From an uncultured Actinomycetes bacterium (GTDB lineage: Bacteria; Actinomycetota; Acidimicrobiia; Acidimicrobiales; Ilumatobacteraceae): DNA of 6,293 nucleotides. The notes beneath the pieces are model-generated. The model was not told the origin of the DNA, ran no database searches, and saw only the letters and a program-made list of their open reading frames with translations. The stretch spans positions 1 through 6,293 of the forward strand of contig CAIYHK010000224.1 of assembly GCA_903925985.1 (NCBI GenBank), given 5' to 3'. The position numbers and the translations under genes were made by a program. Of this stretch, positions 1 through 6,168 are shown one piece after another (position 1 is the stretch's first letter; every line of letters begins with the position of its first letter).

Positions 1-465
1 GTCGGCAGCGCCACCCAAGAACCAAGCGAGGTTGACCATGATTCCGCCGGCGACGATGCACCAAAGACCAAAAGCGTTGATGCGCGGGAATGCAACGTCG
101 CGGGCGCCAATCTGCAACGGGATGAAGTAGTTCGCAAATGCAGACGCCATTGGCATCACGAATAGAAACACCATCGTGGTGGCGTGCATCGTGAACATCT
201 GGTTGTATGTGGATGCATCGAGGATCTTGCCATCGGGGCCAGCGAGCTGGAGTCGGATAAGAAGTGCTTCGATACCACCAACGATGAAGAAGAACATCGC
301 TACGGCGCCATACATGATGCCGATCTTCTTGTGGTCAACGGTGAAGACCCATGACCGCCATCCGGTGGACGCAGTCGGGCGCTTCAACACGCCAAAAGCC
401 GAAGTCGGAGTAACGGTAGGTGCTACCGATACTCCTTCAATTGCGGGACGCTCGATGATGGCCAT
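1..465 (-). CDS. ctaD: Cytochrome c oxidase subunit I, conventional copy (N-terminal 155 codons; runs off left edge)
   Basis: This is the start of the catalytic subunit of an aa3/caa3-type haem-copper oxidase, the membrane protein that reduces O2 to water and pumps protons. Translation from ATG at 465 gives a non-conserved N-tail of about 38 residues, the family motif DHKKIG (44-49), a first membrane helix (about 50-71), then FTMHATTM (91-98), in which His94 is the expected low-spin haem a ligand in helix II. PLQIGARDVAFPRIN (116-130) follows and carries the D-channel entry Asp123 and Asn130. The haem a3/CuB site lies outside the window, so its integrity cannot be judged here. The start is supported by GGGAGA nine bases upstream and lies 16 bp after the ctaC stop, so it is probably cotranscribed with ctaC. 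His followed by Ala rather than the commoner Gly (MHA) is shared, from memory, with some caa3-type oxidases. The family assignment is very secure. Confidence 0.96.
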   Translation of the reverse strand, partial: MAIIERPAIEGVSVAPTVTPTSAFGVLKRPTASTGWRSWVFTVDHKKIGIMYGAVAMFFFIVGGIEALLIRLQLAGPDGKILDASTYNQMFTMHATTMVFLFVMPMASAFANYFIPLQIGARDVAFPRINAFGLWCIVAGGIMVNLAWFLGGAAD

Positions 466-474
466 CTTTTTTTA

Positions 475-480
475 TCTCCC
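475..480 (-). promoter_or_regulatory. Ribosome binding site of ctaD
   Basis: GGGAGA reads on the minus strand nine bases before the ATG at 465. It lies in the 16-bp gap after the ctaC stop codon and is followed by an A-rich spacer. It supports the ATG at 465 as the true start of ctaD. Confidence 0.7.
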
Positions 481-481
481 G

Positions 482-1714
482 TTACTTAAGCGTGAGAAGG
501 TACGCCATCAACTTGTCGATGTCGTCCTCCGTCAGGTTGAGGTTGGGCATTCCACGGGTGAGACCACCCGTGTCTGCGAGTTTGGTTGGGTCTGCGTACA
601 TCGGCTTCTTGGCTGGTGCATTACGCAACCAGTCACGCAAGTCAGCGACATTCAGGCATTCGGCTGAAACTCCAGCCAAATACTTGGCCCCAAATTCCTC
701 CGAGGTGGCATTCCATACATTGTCGCGACAGGTCTTGTTCAAGAGATCCCAAGTTGCTCCTGCAAAGGTGTTGCGCGACATGAACTTGGTGAGGTTCGGC
801 GCAGCTCCTGCTAGCACGTTCTCTTCTGGTGCCGAGATGATTGGGTCGCCATTGGCATTCTCAAGACCATTCACCTGATGGCAACGTGAGCACTGCGCGA
901 TAAACACAGCTTCACCCTCTTTGGCCAACCCTTCGGTTGGCGATTGGTATGCGGCGAGCTGAGCATCGACCCACTTTGCGAAGTCTTCCTTAGAGAGTGC
1001 GACGGCTTCCATGCGCATGTTGGCATGGGACAAACCGCAGAACTCAGTGCACTGACCCGCATAGATGCCAGGTTCATCTGCTTCGAGGCGCAACGTGTGC
1101 ACGCGCCCTGGAACTGCATCGCGCTTACCGTTGAGCGCAGGGATCCAGTACGAGTGGATGACATCGCGGCTGGTTTCGCGCAACAAAACCTTGGTTCCAA
1201 CTGGAATAACCAGTTGACCAGAAGAAATGATCGGCGCCGAGATTCCGTCCTGTACTGGATAGTCGTACTCCCACCACCACTGCTGACCAGTGACGTTGAT
1301 AATCATTTCTGTGTCATCGGTCTTGGCGAGATCAAACACTGTGCGTGCGGTGAACACACCGACACCGGCAAGAATCAGCGCTGGGATCACGGTCATGGTG
1401 ATTTCAAAAACTGGCTTGCCGTGGGTCTGGTGTGGAATCGGTTGCCCACGATCCTTGAACCTGAAGATGACAACGGCAACCGCTACCAAAACAATCACGC
1501 CAACAACGCCCGCAATTGCAAACACTGGCTTTTGCAGATCATCAATCTTCTGAGCGTTTTCACCTTTTGGCTGCCAAGTGTCCTGGGGCGCGTTCTTTGC
1601 ACAGCTGGCGAGAAACAGCGCGCCACTTAACCCGGCAAGGCCGGCAACTACGCGTCGCGGGTTTCGCTTCTTCACGGTTGGCTCCTTGATTTCCTCAACT
1701 GCTTTGCTCATCAT
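482..1714 (-). CDS. ctaC: Cytochrome c oxidase subunit II with fused C-terminal cytochrome c domain (caa3 type)
   Basis: This subunit takes electrons from a donor and passes them through haem c and the binuclear CuA centre to subunit I. Numbering from ATG 1714 (410 aa), it has a lipoprotein-type signal ending LASC with Cys38, two membrane helices (about 63-85 and 102-126), and the aromatic segment QQWWWEYDYP (144-153). The CuA set is complete: His187, then CTEFCGLSHANM with Cys222, Glu224, Cys226, His230 and Met233. A cytochrome c domain follows, with CSRCH (275-279) and a likely axial Met389 in TRGMPN. Between haem motif and Met lies a long segment with an extra Cys pair (329, 353), possibly a disulphide. 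The start is ambiguous: GTG 1717, ATG 1714 or ATG 1711. No ribosome binding site is visible, but the upstream stop overlaps the start (TGATGATG), suggesting coupled re-initiation. The function is secure and the exact start is not. Confidence 0.95.
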   Translation of the reverse strand: MMSKAVEEIKEPTVKKRNPRRVVAGLAGLSGALFLASCAKNAPQDTWQPKGENAQKIDDLQKPVFAIAGVVGVIVLVAVAVVIFRFKDRGQPIPHQTHGKPVFEITMTVIPALILAGVGVFTARTVFDLAKTDDTEMIINVTGQQWWWEYDYPVQDGISAPIISSGQLVIPVGTKVLLRETSRDVIHSYWIPALNGKRDAVPGRVHTLRLEADEPGIYAGQCTEFCGLSHANMRMEAVALSKEDFAKWVDAQLAAYQSPTEGLAKEGEAVFIAQCSRCHQVNGLENANGDPIISAPEENVLAGAAPNLTKFMSRNTFAGATWDLLNKTCRDNVWNATSEEFGAKYLAGVSAECLNVADLRDWLRNAPAKKPMYADPTKLADTGGLTRGMPNLNLTEDDIDKLMAYLLTLK

Positions 1715-2832
1715 CACGGAACAATCATTTCGATCGAAGTGCCTTCGATGCCGGGCACTGTCAAAGTGTACGGACCTTCAGCAAAAGTTGGCTTGTTGAT
1801 CTTGATTGTGAGGACCTGTTTCCCACCTTTGCCAATCATCTGGGTGCAGGTCAAGATGTCCTCGGTCACACCCTCAGCCACCGGCTCCTTGCCCAGGTAG
1901 GCGGTAAGGCGGTGGTCCGTGTCATCAAGATTCTGGAACAGGATCGAGGTCGGGTTGGCGCGCGGCACAGTGATTTGCTTTTGCCCCTCGCCAATGCCGA
2001 GGACCTTGGCGGTTAGCTCCCCGTCTTTGAGAATCACGGTTGCGATAACCCCGGACTTGGACGACACCGTGCGCTCAACATGCTTGTCGTAATACTTGGA
2101 CTTCTCTTCACCACATTCTTGATGCGAGTAGTGACCCTCTTCAGCGGCAATAACGAGTTCTTCTCGCTCACCAATGCCGAAGGTTGTGATACCTGCGGAC
2201 ACTAGCCCGAGCGCTCCAATCGTGGCGATGGCGGCGACAGTTGTGGTGCGAATCGATGGCTTGAGTGAAAAGAGTGAGATCGCAACAAGTATCAGGGTGG
2301 AGATCACAATGAACAAGATCGCTGAACCATCTTTGGAAACAGCGAGCATGATCCGCGAGAAGGAAATTGCAATTACTCCGGTAATCGCTGTGGCAAGGAT
2401 CGGGAATTCCAGTGGGTTGAGGATTCGCTTGCGAGCAAGGGCATTGAACTTGCCATCAGCAGATGCGCGCTCACTCCATGACTGAACAAGCCATTCGGCC
2501 AATGCGGCGAGTATCACACCAATACCAATCACAAACACGAGGGGCTCAGTAACGATGCCGACGATTAGCACCACTAAACCGAGAGTGAGCGCAAGAGGCC
2601 AGATCGATGAAGTCGGAGCGGCGTCAGCTGCTGCTGACGTAGTTGCGTTCTCGGTCTCGCCTCCATCGCGCGATGCAAGTGACGCACCCGCGATGATGCC
2701 AGCAGAAACCATCAACCCAAGAAGGGCAACGCATCCGAGTGCCACTTGATCATTTGTGATCAAGAACACAACACTGACAATCGCCGCCAGCGTGGATATA
2801 CCTAGGTAGAACTTCGATCCAGTCGTAAACAT
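1714..2832 (-). CDS. CtaF-like (subunit IV) membrane protein with extra helices and a C-terminal extracytoplasmic domain
   Basis: The protein has 372 residues from ATG 2832. Residues 1-125 show two helices (about 8-26, 29-52), a charged/Ala-rich linker, a Ser-x-Trp-Pro motif (76-79), and two more helices (about 78-95, 96-117). From memory this is the layout of actinobacterial oxidase subunit IV (CtaF, roughly 140 aa), including its SWWP motif. Three further helices follow (about 141-163, 169-190, 196-217), then an extracytoplasmic domain (222-372). That domain is beta-rich in appearance, has a His/Cys cluster GHYSHQEC (233-240), then DDTDHR (His307) and CTQM (Cys329, Met332). The end resembles a cupredoxin fold, but the usual second copper His after the Cys is absent, so copper binding is doubtful. 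An upstream extension to 2898 exists but would overlap the subunit III gene. ATG 2832 sits 5 bp after that gene's stop. The subunit IV link is inference and the role of the extension is unknown. Confidence 0.72.
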   Translation of the reverse strand: MFTTGSKFYLGISTLAAIVSVVFLITNDQVALGCVALLGLMVSAGIIAGASLASRDGGETENATTSAAADAAPTSSIWPLALTLGLVVLIVGIVTEPLVFVIGIGVILAALAEWLVQSWSERASADGKFNALARKRILNPLEFPILATAITGVIAISFSRIMLAVSKDGSAILFIVISTLILVAISLFSLKPSIRTTTVAAIATIGALGLVSAGITTFGIGEREELVIAAEEGHYSHQECGEEKSKYYDKHVERTVSSKSGVIATVILKDGELTAKVLGIGEGQKQITVPRANPTSILFQNLDDTDHRLTAYLGKEPVAEGVTEDILTCTQMIGKGGKQVLTIKINKPTFAEGPYTLTVPGIEGTSIEMIVP

Positions 2833-2837
2833 CAGCC

Positions 2838-3443
2838 CTACTTCTGCACGTAGACAACTAGCCACACTGCTGTCATCGCAGCCGTGAGGATGTACCAATA
2901 AAGAGCGTGTCCGTAAACCGCATCACCATCAGTGACGCGACCACCAATTACACGGAACCAGGCGGCAACGCTGTAAACAACGCCGATAGTGATTAAGAGA
3001 GCAAGAACACCACAGATCGCAAAGAACATCGCGCCATAGGCACTGTCGGCAACTCCGATTCCGATTTCGCGGAAGATGAAGAACTGCGCATTCAGTGCCG
3101 CCAAACCAAAAAACCCAGTAAGAGCAATTGCAATAGACGCATGACTACGGTCATGGCGTCGTGCTGCGTAACTAGCCCATTGACCCATCACGCAAGCCAC
3201 AACCAGCGTTACCAACATCACGTTGGTAGCCGTTTCTGGAATCACTACATCTGCTGGCAACCAGTCCTTGATGATCTTTAGACCATCAGAAGATTCGCGG
3301 GTTGGTGCATCTGCACGAAACTTGAGCCAGATCGCAAGCATGCTGCCGATCATTGCGGCGATGCCTGCTCCGAATACTGCTGTACCGATCGTGATACGGC
3401 GGTTCGGTGATGGTTGGGGTCCTGCTGGCAACGCAATGCTCAT
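2838..3443 (-). CDS. Divergent cytochrome c oxidase subunit III-like protein
   Basis: A 201-residue integral membrane protein with five predicted helices (about 18-40, 73-95, 103-125, 136-160, 180-199), the length and layout of the short five-helix bacterial subunit III (CtaE/CoxC). Recognisable landmarks are the helix ending AIWLKFR (38-44), TNVMLVTL (73-80), YGAMFF (136-141) and YWYILT (182-187). Subunit III normally stabilises subunit I and supports proton uptake. Here family-typical polar residues appear replaced: the Ser-Glu of helix 1 reads Ala-Ala (about 29-30), the Glu of the QAxE segment is Ile123, the HGxH pair is Leu147/Leu150, and the YWHFVD motif has Tyr184 and Thr187. The start overlaps the subunit I-like stop by 4 bp (ATGA) and has a strong GGAGGT five bases upstream. 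It may serve the divergent subunit I, the conventional CtaD, or both. A standard ctaE could lie beyond the left edge. Confidence 0.85.
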   Translation of the reverse strand: MSIALPAGPQPSPNRRITIGTAVFGAGIAAMIGSMLAIWLKFRADAPTRESSDGLKIIKDWLPADVVIPETATNVMLVTLVVACVMGQWASYAARRHDRSHASIAIALTGFFGLAALNAQFFIFREIGIGVADSAYGAMFFAICGVLALLITIGVVYSVAAWFRVIGGRVTDGDAVYGHALYWYILTAAMTAVWLVVYVQK

Positions 3444-5062
3444 GACGCACCTCCGGTCTTCAGATCAAGGAGTGGTTCTGCTGATTTCACAACCGCCACC
3501 TCTGCGAAGTTGTCCGCTGGTGCGGGAGAAGGAGTTGCCCATTCAAGAGTGTGCGCATTCCACGGATCGTCGCCAGCGGCTGAACCGTTGCGGAATCCAG
3601 TGAGCGCAGCGGCAACAAATCCGAGTACCGCAACCAAAACAATCACGTGGCCGGCCGTCGAGAGAAGATTCCATGCTTCCTGCGGGCCGTCGTAGGAAAA
3701 TCCATTCGCAACTCCGGCTGGCTGATCGGCGAAACCGGCAACGAAATAGGGAAGGCCAGCAAGGAAGGTTCCAAGGAACGCCAGCACGCCTGTACCCATC
3801 ACTGCGCTGGTTGGCATCAAGCGACCCCAGAGCTTGGGCCCCCAGTATGAAACACCAGCCATCACTGCGATGAGACCGCCGTACATCACGAAAATAAATT
3901 CAGCTTCTTCAAACACAGTGGTTGCAACGTTGGTGCTGCTGATGGTGGACAACGCATGCCCGTGCATTCCAACGATTACTGCAACAACACTCAGCAATGC
4001 CGGCACGAAGGGAGCGATGATCCGTGGCCGACGCGTTACCAGCAAGAACATGGAGGCACCGAGCACCGTCATCGCTCCGAGGATCGGTAACAAGTTGAAA
4101 ATTGCCCACGGAACGAAGTCGCGCAGTTTGTCGCTGAGGCTTCCGTCCCAGCCCATGGTTTGCTGCTGTTGGATGACACCACCAAGAACTGATGTTGCTG
4201 CAATGCCGATTCCAGCAAGCACAACTCCACGCAACTTATGCCGCGCACCAGAAACAACAGTTGCGATCTCGGCCAGCATGGCGAGTGCCAAAAGCACGAA
4301 CACGTAGGTCTGTGGCTGGCTCAAAGACCAACCGATCCAATCAACAACTCCAAAATTGCCACCAAATGCAACACGTCCATTGCGGTGGTCGACGAAGTTG
4401 TAAATCAGGTTCGCACCAAGTGCGGGCAATGTGAAAACAAGTGCCGATCCACCCACAAGAGCGCCCCATGCAAATAGCGGAGCGCGTTCGAGAGTCATAC
4501 CTGGCGCACGTGAATTGAGCACTGTAACCACGAGGCTTACGGCGGCGAACACCAATCCGACAATCAACAGCAACATTCCAAGCAGGAACAGATCCACCAT
4601 TGTTTCGTTGCCGCCGCCAGGCCCACCATTACCGAGATAGGCAATCTCAACCATCACGATGCCTGCCAACCAAGACCACAAACCAAACGATGCACCGCGA
4701 GCAAAAGCAATTGATCGCGCACCGACCTGTATTGGCACCACTGCAATTGCGATACCGATCAGCATCGGAAGCACTGCACCAAACACGAGTTCAACTCTGA
4801 AGAAGGTGAAGAACTGGCCGATGTTGTCATCTGCAAAAAGCTGGAACGAATCAGAGTCCATTCGCTCAAAGCCGAGAAGCACGCCGATAACAACAGACAG
4901 CAATGCTCCAGCGGAGGCCAAGACGATGAAGAGTCGACCGATCTTCTTGTGGTCTGTTGACGTCAACCAATCGGCCACGGCAAGCAACGTGGCTGCCGCC
5001 CCGCCGCTACCAGCGACACTGCCGGACGAGTTCGCTCCGGCGTGCGTATCAATGGTGGTCAT
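3440..5062 (-). CDS. Haem-copper oxidase subunit I paralogue lacking all canonical haem and CuB ligands
   Basis: A 540-residue, roughly twelve-helix protein of family A subunit I. Framework motifs are intact: DWLTSTDHKKIG (31-42), VPIQVGA (109-115), YWGPKLWGR (406-414), FLAGLPYF (433-440) and DPWNAHTLEWATPSP (499-513). The catalytic residues are not. Aligned by motif, the helix II haem a His is Phe88; HPEVY reads Gln249-Pro-Gln251-Thr-Tyr253, so the CuB His and the proton-channel Glu are lost while the cross-linking Tyr remains; the His-His pair is Gln300-Gln301 in a run of four Gln; and HFH reads Glu388-Phe-Ile390. The D-channel Asp and Asn are Ser117 and Ala124. It therefore should not bind haem or CuB in the usual way or reduce O2. 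The frame is uninterrupted, GGAAG lies ten bases before ATG 5062, and the gene heads an operon shared with real oxidase genes, all suggesting a maintained protein. A structural or assembly role is inference. Confidence 0.93.
   Translation of the reverse strand: MTTIDTHAGANSSGSVAGSGGAAATLLAVADWLTSTDHKKIGRLFIVLASAGALLSVVIGVLLGFERMDSDSFQLFADDNIGQFFTFFRVELVFGAVLPMLIGIAIAVVPIQVGARSIAFARGASFGLWSWLAGIVMVEIAYLGNGGPGGGNETMVDLFLLGMLLLIVGLVFAAVSLVVTVLNSRAPGMTLERAPLFAWGALVGGSALVFTLPALGANLIYNFVDHRNGRVAFGGNFGVVDWIGWSLSQPQTYVFVLLALAMLAEIATVVSGARHKLRGVVLAGIGIAATSVLGGVIQQQQTMGWDGSLSDKLRDFVPWAIFNLLPILGAMTVLGASMFLLVTRRPRIIAPFVPALLSVVAVIVGMHGHALSTISSTNVATTVFEEAEFIFVMYGGLIAVMAGVSYWGPKLWGRLMPTSAVMGTGVLAFLGTFLAGLPYFVAGFADQPAGVANGFSYDGPQEAWNLLSTAGHVIVLVAVLGFVAAALTGFRNGSAAGDDPWNAHTLEWATPSPAPADNFAEVAVVKSAEPLLDLKTGGAS
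3449..3454 (-). promoter_or_regulatory. Strong ribosome binding site of the subunit III-like gene
   Basis: GGAGGT on the minus strand lies five bases before ATG 3443 and inside the last codons of the preceding subunit I-like gene. It is the best Shine-Dalgarno match in the window, and it implies independent ribosome loading besides coupling through the ATGA overlap. Confidence 0.8.
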
Positions 5063-5072
5063 TTGCGCAAAG

Positions 5073-5077
5073 CTTCC
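5073..5077 (-). promoter_or_regulatory. Ribosome binding site of the subunit I-like gene
   Basis: GGAAG (within AAAGGAAG) on the minus strand lies ten bases before ATG 5062. It is a moderate match with slightly long spacing. It supports translation of the haem-ligand-less subunit I as a genuine gene. Confidence 0.55.
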
Positions 5078-5180
5078 TTTGTGTCCGGAGGGCTCGTCGT
5101 GAGTTACGAGAACGCCGGAAGTCCGTGGATTTCCTTATCTGACATTACTTAGGCAGACCGCTTTAAAAGTAAATCCCCTT

Positions 5181-5199
5181 GTCACACATCACGTGAGAC
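5181..5199. repeat. Imperfect inverted repeat with central TCACGTGA palindrome
   Basis: GTCACAC (5181-5187) and GTGAGAC (5193-5199) form a 7-bp inverted repeat with one mismatch and a 5-base loop. The same stretch contains the perfect 8-bp palindrome TCACGTGA (5189-5196). It lies 7 bp downstream of the ctaB stop codon and upstream of the oxidase operon. It could be a transcription factor operator or part of a weak terminator hairpin; on the minus strand it is followed by a T-rich but interrupted tract. Chance occurrence of so short a repeat cannot be excluded. Confidence 0.35.
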
Positions 5200-5206
5200 A
5201 GGTGCG

Positions 5207-6139
5207 CTATTTCACAAGCACATCAATGGCGATGGCGGTGAAGATGAGCGTGATGTAGGAAATTGAGTACGAAAACAGTTTCATTGCGTCAGCTTCCGTG
5301 GGTCGGCGCGCCAAGAGGAGCGTTCCACCAAGGAACAGAGCCCCAGATACGGATGCCACCGCTATGTAGACCCAGCCAAGGTCCGCAACCGGAACCAGCA
5401 CTCCAGAGCAGGCGACCAGGGCCACGGTATAGATCACCATTGAGCGGAGGGTCTCAGCCATCGTGGCCACAACCGGCAACATCGGCACCTTGGCGGCCCG
5501 GTATTCCTCCACATGTTTGATTGCTAAAGCCCAGAAATGGGGTGGGGTCCACAGGAAAATCAGCAAAAACAGCACAAATGGGGCCCAACCAAGGCTTTCG
5601 GTGACCGCTGCCCAGCCAACCAGCACTGGCGCAGCCCCAGCGGCACCACCAATCACGATGTTTTGGCGGCTTGTCCGCTTCAGCCACATTGAGTAAATGA
5701 GCACATAAAACAAGGTCGCAGCGACCGCCAGCGATGCCGCCAACAGATTGGAAGTTATCCACAGGGTCACAAAGGCTGCAATTTCCAGCAAAACGGCGAA
5801 AATCATGGCATCTCGAGGCTGAATCAGGCCGGTAACCAGGGGCCGATTCTTGGTCCGTTCCATCAACGGGTCAATGTCGCGGTCAATAACCATGTTGATG
5901 GCATTAGCCCCACCGGCAGCCAAGGTGCCGCCAATCACCGTGGCCACTACGAGCCAAGTGGAAGGCCAGCCCCCCTCGGCCAGAACCATGGTTGGGACCG
6001 TGGTCACGAGGAGAAGTTCGATGATTCGGGGCTTGGTCAGGGCGATGTATCCCCCGACCACCGACTTTGGGGCGCGACGCGACCCGTGGGCACCACCGGC
6101 CAAGCGGGACGGCACAAGGGGACGGCTTCCGATGTTCAT
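5207..6139 (-). CDS. ctaB: Protohaem IX farnesyltransferase (haem O synthase)
   Basis: This integral membrane prenyltransferase of the UbiA family adds a farnesyl group from farnesyl diphosphate to haem B to make haem O, the precursor of haem A needed by aa3/caa3 oxidases. Numbering from ATG 6139 (310 aa), it has YIALTKPRIIELLL (31-44) at the first helix, then the diphosphate/Mg-binding signature N82-x3-D86-x3-D90-x2-M93-x-R95-T96 in NMVIDRDIDPLMERT. YSMWLKRTSRQNI (149-161) follows, and then FLWTPPHFWALAI (195-207), characteristic of CtaB. About eight or nine helices and a total near 300 residues are normal for the family. An in-frame TTG at 6151 would add four residues; neither start has a clear ribosome binding site, and I prefer ATG. 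It lies directly upstream of the oxidase operon in the same direction, as expected for its role. Base composition looks richer in G and C than the oxidase genes. Confidence 0.96.
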   Translation of the reverse strand: MNIGSRPLVPSRLAGGAHGSRRAPKSVVGGYIALTKPRIIELLLVTTVPTMVLAEGGWPSTWLVVATVIGGTLAAGGANAINMVIDRDIDPLMERTKNRPLVTGLIQPRDAMIFAVLLEIAAFVTLWITSNLLAASLAVAATLFYVLIYSMWLKRTSRQNIVIGGAAGAAPVLVGWAAVTESLGWAPFVLFLLIFLWTPPHFWALAIKHVEEYRAAKVPMLPVVATMAETLRSMVIYTVALVACSGVLVPVADLGWVYIAVASVSGALFLGGTLLLARRPTEADAMKLFSYSISYITLIFTAIAIDVLVK

Positions 6140-6168
6140 TTCAGTGGGCAAGGCTACAGAATTGAAGT
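6140..6168. promoter_or_regulatory. Very short divergent ctaB/clpS intergenic region
   Basis: Only about 29 bp separates the two divergent start codons. Neither side shows a recognisable ribosome binding site, and there is no room for two separate promoters in the gap itself. The promoters must overlap the opposing coding sequences, and one or both mRNAs may be leaderless, which is common in actinobacteria. No -10 or -35 hexamer can be assigned with confidence. Confidence 0.4.

Larger units (their letters stand above)
5063..5206. promoter_or_regulatory. Intergenic region between ctaB and the oxidase operon; probable operon promoter
   Basis: At 144 bp this is by far the longest gap between the minus-strand genes, and the natural place for the promoter of the five-gene oxidase operon. 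No ORF or RNA gene is apparent. No convincing -35/-10 pair was found; the best -10-like element on the minus strand is TAATGT (5147-5142), which has no good -35 at normal spacing. An inverted repeat near the ctaB end is listed separately. A short 5-bp inverted repeat (CTCGT 5093-5097, ACGAG 5106-5110) lies in the presumed leader. No clear rho-independent terminator for ctaB is visible, so read-through from ctaB into the operon is possible. Confidence 0.45.

Noticed and set aside
320..336. 17-base exact direct repeat shared with 4939-4955
   Set aside because: It encodes the conserved DHKKIG motif in both subunit I paralogues, so it reflects shared ancestry and constraint rather than a mobile or recombination element.
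176..667. 163-codon open frame on the plus strand
   Set aside because: It is antisense to the start of ctaD and the end of ctaC and crosses the junction between these two well-supported genes; no family resemblance.
944..1630. 228-codon open frame on the plus strand
   Set aside because: It is antisense to ctaC over conserved CuA and cytochrome c coding sequence, has no recognisable domain, and its composition is what a shadow frame would give.
2833..2898. N-terminal extension of the CtaF-like protein by 22 residues
   Set aside because: It would overlap the subunit III-like gene by about 60 bp, has no membrane or motif content, and ATG 2832 sits immediately after the upstream stop in a coupled arrangement.
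3834..4307. 157-codon open frame on the plus strand
   Set aside because: Antisense shadow within the subunit I paralogue, rich in Thr/Pro/Ala, with no motif.
3440..5062. The idea that the subunit I paralogue is a decaying pseudogene
   Set aside because: The frame is open for 540 codons, framework motifs from both ends are intact, a ribosome binding site is present and the start and stop are coupled to neighbours. Loss is confined to cofactor and channel positions rather than scattered.
5181..5199. Rho-independent terminator for ctaB
   Set aside because: The stem has a mismatch, is short, and is not followed by a continuous T run on the minus strand; kept only as an inverted repeat of uncertain role.
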